From Desulfofundulus luciae (GTDB lineage Bacteria; Bacillota; Desulfotomaculia; Desulfotomaculales; Desulfovirgulaceae), in NCBI RefSeq assembly GCF_030813795.1, contig NZ_JAUSUX010000004.1, positions 97,710 through 161,709 of the forward strand: DNA of 64,000 bases. Direction: 5' to 3'. The notes under the pieces were generated by a model. It worked only from the letters and a program-made list of their open reading frames with translations. It had not been told where the DNA came from and did no database searches. This document shows, piece after piece, positions 62,778-64,000 of the stretch (position 1 is the first letter of the stretch; each line of letters starts with the position of its first letter). Made by a program: the position numbers and the translations under genes.

Positions 62778-64000
62778 ATGTATGCCAGAACAAAAACTTT
62801 CACCAACAAGGACGGCTCAAAAAGAACTTATGTCCAGATAGTCGAAGCCGTCAGGGAGCACGGCAAAGTGCGCCAGAAAGTGGTGGCCAACCTGGGCCGC
62901 ATCGACGAACTTCAGAAAGGCAGCCTTGACCGGCTCATTGCCAGCCTGGCCAAATTCTCAAAAACGAAATGGATACAGGCCGAAGCTGATAAACTGATGG
63001 TTCACAGTGCCAGGGAATGGGGGTTGGATTTAATTTTCCGGCATCTGTGGGAACAACTTGGCCTGGACTTTATCCTGAAACGCCATTTCTCCCAGGCATA
63101 CACCTGCAGCCAACTGGCTGAGGCCGTCTACGCCATGGTGCTGAACCGGATCAGCGACCCGCTTTCCAAACGGGGCGTTAATGAATGGCTCAAAGAAGTT
63201 TACCGGCCGTCCTTTGACCAGCTGGAACTGCACCATCTTTACCGTGCCCTTGATTTTCTGGCCGAATATAAAGAGAGGATAGAACTGGACCTTTTTGACA
63301 GCATCAGAAACCTGTTCGACCTGGAAGTGGACATGATTTTCTGGGACACCACATCCACATATTTTGAAGGCAGAGGGCCAGAGGAATTGGGTCGTTACGG
63401 CCACTCCAAAGATCATCGACCGGACAGAATCCAGGTAATGGTCGGCGTGGTAATGACCCGTGCCGGCATACCTATAGCCCATGAGGTTTTTCCCGGCAAT
63501 ACAGCTGATGTCAACACATTCAGTCAAATCATTGCCGACGTCCGCGAACGGTTTCAACTGACCCGGGTCGTCTTTGTAGGCGACCGGGGCATGGTCAGCC
63601 AGGATATTCTGGAACATTTGGACAAAAATCACATCGAATATATTGTGGGTATGCGCATGCGTAAAGTCAAAGACGTCGGCGAAGTACTCAAAACAGGCGG
63701 CAGGTACCGGACCGTCAAAGGAAACCTGAAAGTAAAAGAAGTCTGGTACGATGCTGACCGGTACATCGTTTGCCATAATCCCGTCCAGGCCGAACACGAC
63801 AAAAAGGCCCGGGAGGAAATGTGCCGGAAGCTGGAAGAACAGCTTAAAAACGGCGGAATCAAATCGCTGGTGGGCAACCGTGGTTACCGCCGGTATCTAT
63901 TGCTTAACAAAGACGCCGTGGTGGGTATAGATCAGGAAGCCCTGAGAGAAGAAGCCCGGTATGACGGCAAGTACGTCCTGCGTACCAACTCTCAACTCAG
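62778..64000 (+). CDS. IS1634-family (IS4-type DDE) transposase, 3' end outside the window
   Basis: At least 407 codons are open to the window edge. It starts MYARTKTFTNKDGSKRTYVQ and has the two first DDE aspartates in MIFWDTTSTYFEG and VVFVGDRGMVSQD. The downstream DGKYVLRT motif is close to the third acidic region, whose Glu lies beyond position 64000. No frameshift was seen, so the element may be intact. TATAAT lies ten bases before the ATG. The right end and its inverted repeat cannot be seen. Confidence 0.9.
   Translation, partial: MYARTKTFTNKDGSKRTYVQIVEAVREHGKVRQKVVANLGRIDELQKGSLDRLIASLAKFSKTKWIQAEADKLMVHSAREWGLDLIFRHLWEQLGLDFILKRHFSQAYTCSQLAEAVYAMVLNRISDPLSKRGVNEWLKEVYRPSFDQLELHHLYRALDFLAEYKERIELDLFDSIRNLFDLEVDMIFWDTTSTYFEGRGPEELGRYGHSKDHRPDRIQVMVGVVMTRAGIPIAHEVFPGNTADVNTFSQIIADVRERFQLTRVVFVGDRGMVSQDILEHLDKNHIEYIVGMRMRKVKDVGEVLKTGGRYRTVKGNLKVKEVWYDADRYIVCHNPVQAEHDKKAREEMCRKLEEQLKNGGIKSLVGNRGYRRYLLLNKDAVVGIDQEALREEARYDGKYVLRTNSQL

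Noticed and set aside
1..64000. CRISPR array or defence island
   Set aside because: No regularly spaced direct repeats of 24-40 bp and no cas-like proteins were seen; the repeats found are scattered palindromes.

Overview
The window comes from a GC-rich, endospore-forming Firmicute, most like the Peptococcaceae (Desulfotomaculum/Pelotomaculum-type Clostridia). The evidence is the dense set of sporulation genes (spoIVA, spoIIP, spmA/spmB, ytfJ, spoVACDEF), an IspH-ribosomal protein S1 fusion, Gram-positive signals (strong GGAGG ribosome sites, TTG/GTG starts) and Firmicute riboswitches (c-di-AMP, lysine). Nothing here fixes genus or species.

Layout. 0-1 kb: a decayed, frameshifted tyrosine integrase next to tRNA-Val(CAC), the scar of an old integrative element. 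1-10 kb: comB, an ABC1/UbiB kinase, a 26-residue membrane peptide, a SleB-type hydrolase under a c-di-AMP riboswitch, hom-thrB, spoIVA and a LysM-NlpC/P60 hydrolase. 10-22 kb: gpsA, plsY, der, a DUF512 radical-SAM protein, YIEGIA plus its small partner, spoIIP, a DUF1614 protein, ispH-rpsA, plsC and cmk. 22-36 kb: the aromatic supercluster. aroF-tyrA and aroA are one block. trpE-G-D-C-F-B-A plus a second DAHP synthase is another. aroH and hutP lie upstream of trpE. The first aroF has a leader ORF that begins Met-Tyr-Phe-Trp, and trpE has a TRAP-like leader of NAG triplets followed by an intrinsic terminator. 36-45 kb: rluB, then spmB and spmA, which are normally adjacent but are separated here by a 5.5-kb, more AT-rich island (CapA-like protein, GH3 glycosidase, two zinc-ribbon membrane proteins). 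A relic of the spmB 5' end remains beside spmA. 45-55 kb: ytfJ, a DUF2953 protein, a Gmad2 lipoprotein, trpS, a site-2-type protease, a DHH-CBS-tRNA nucleotidyltransferase fusion, lysA under a lysine riboswitch, and a TrpB2. 55-64 kb: a lone carbohydrate-binding protein, a three-gene acyl-CoA dehydratase activase set, spoVACDEF and the start of an IS1634-type transposase that leaves the window.

The least expected feature is a set of intergenic palindromic repeats at about 14.8, 23.4, 26.3, 34.4, 46.4 and 52.0 kb, with a deletion remnant at 55.4 kb. Two unrelated outer families carry the same inner module of 70-100 bp, bounded by CCCAGCACTCA and TGAGTGCTGGG. Two module copies match without gaps over 96 bp in opposite orientation, mostly differ by transitions, and show a compensatory base-pair change. 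The module looks like a small structured mobile or RNA element.

No CRISPR array, rRNA or recognisable phage-defence system was seen. All start codons were chosen by eye from ribosome-binding sites and family knowledge. No database search was run.
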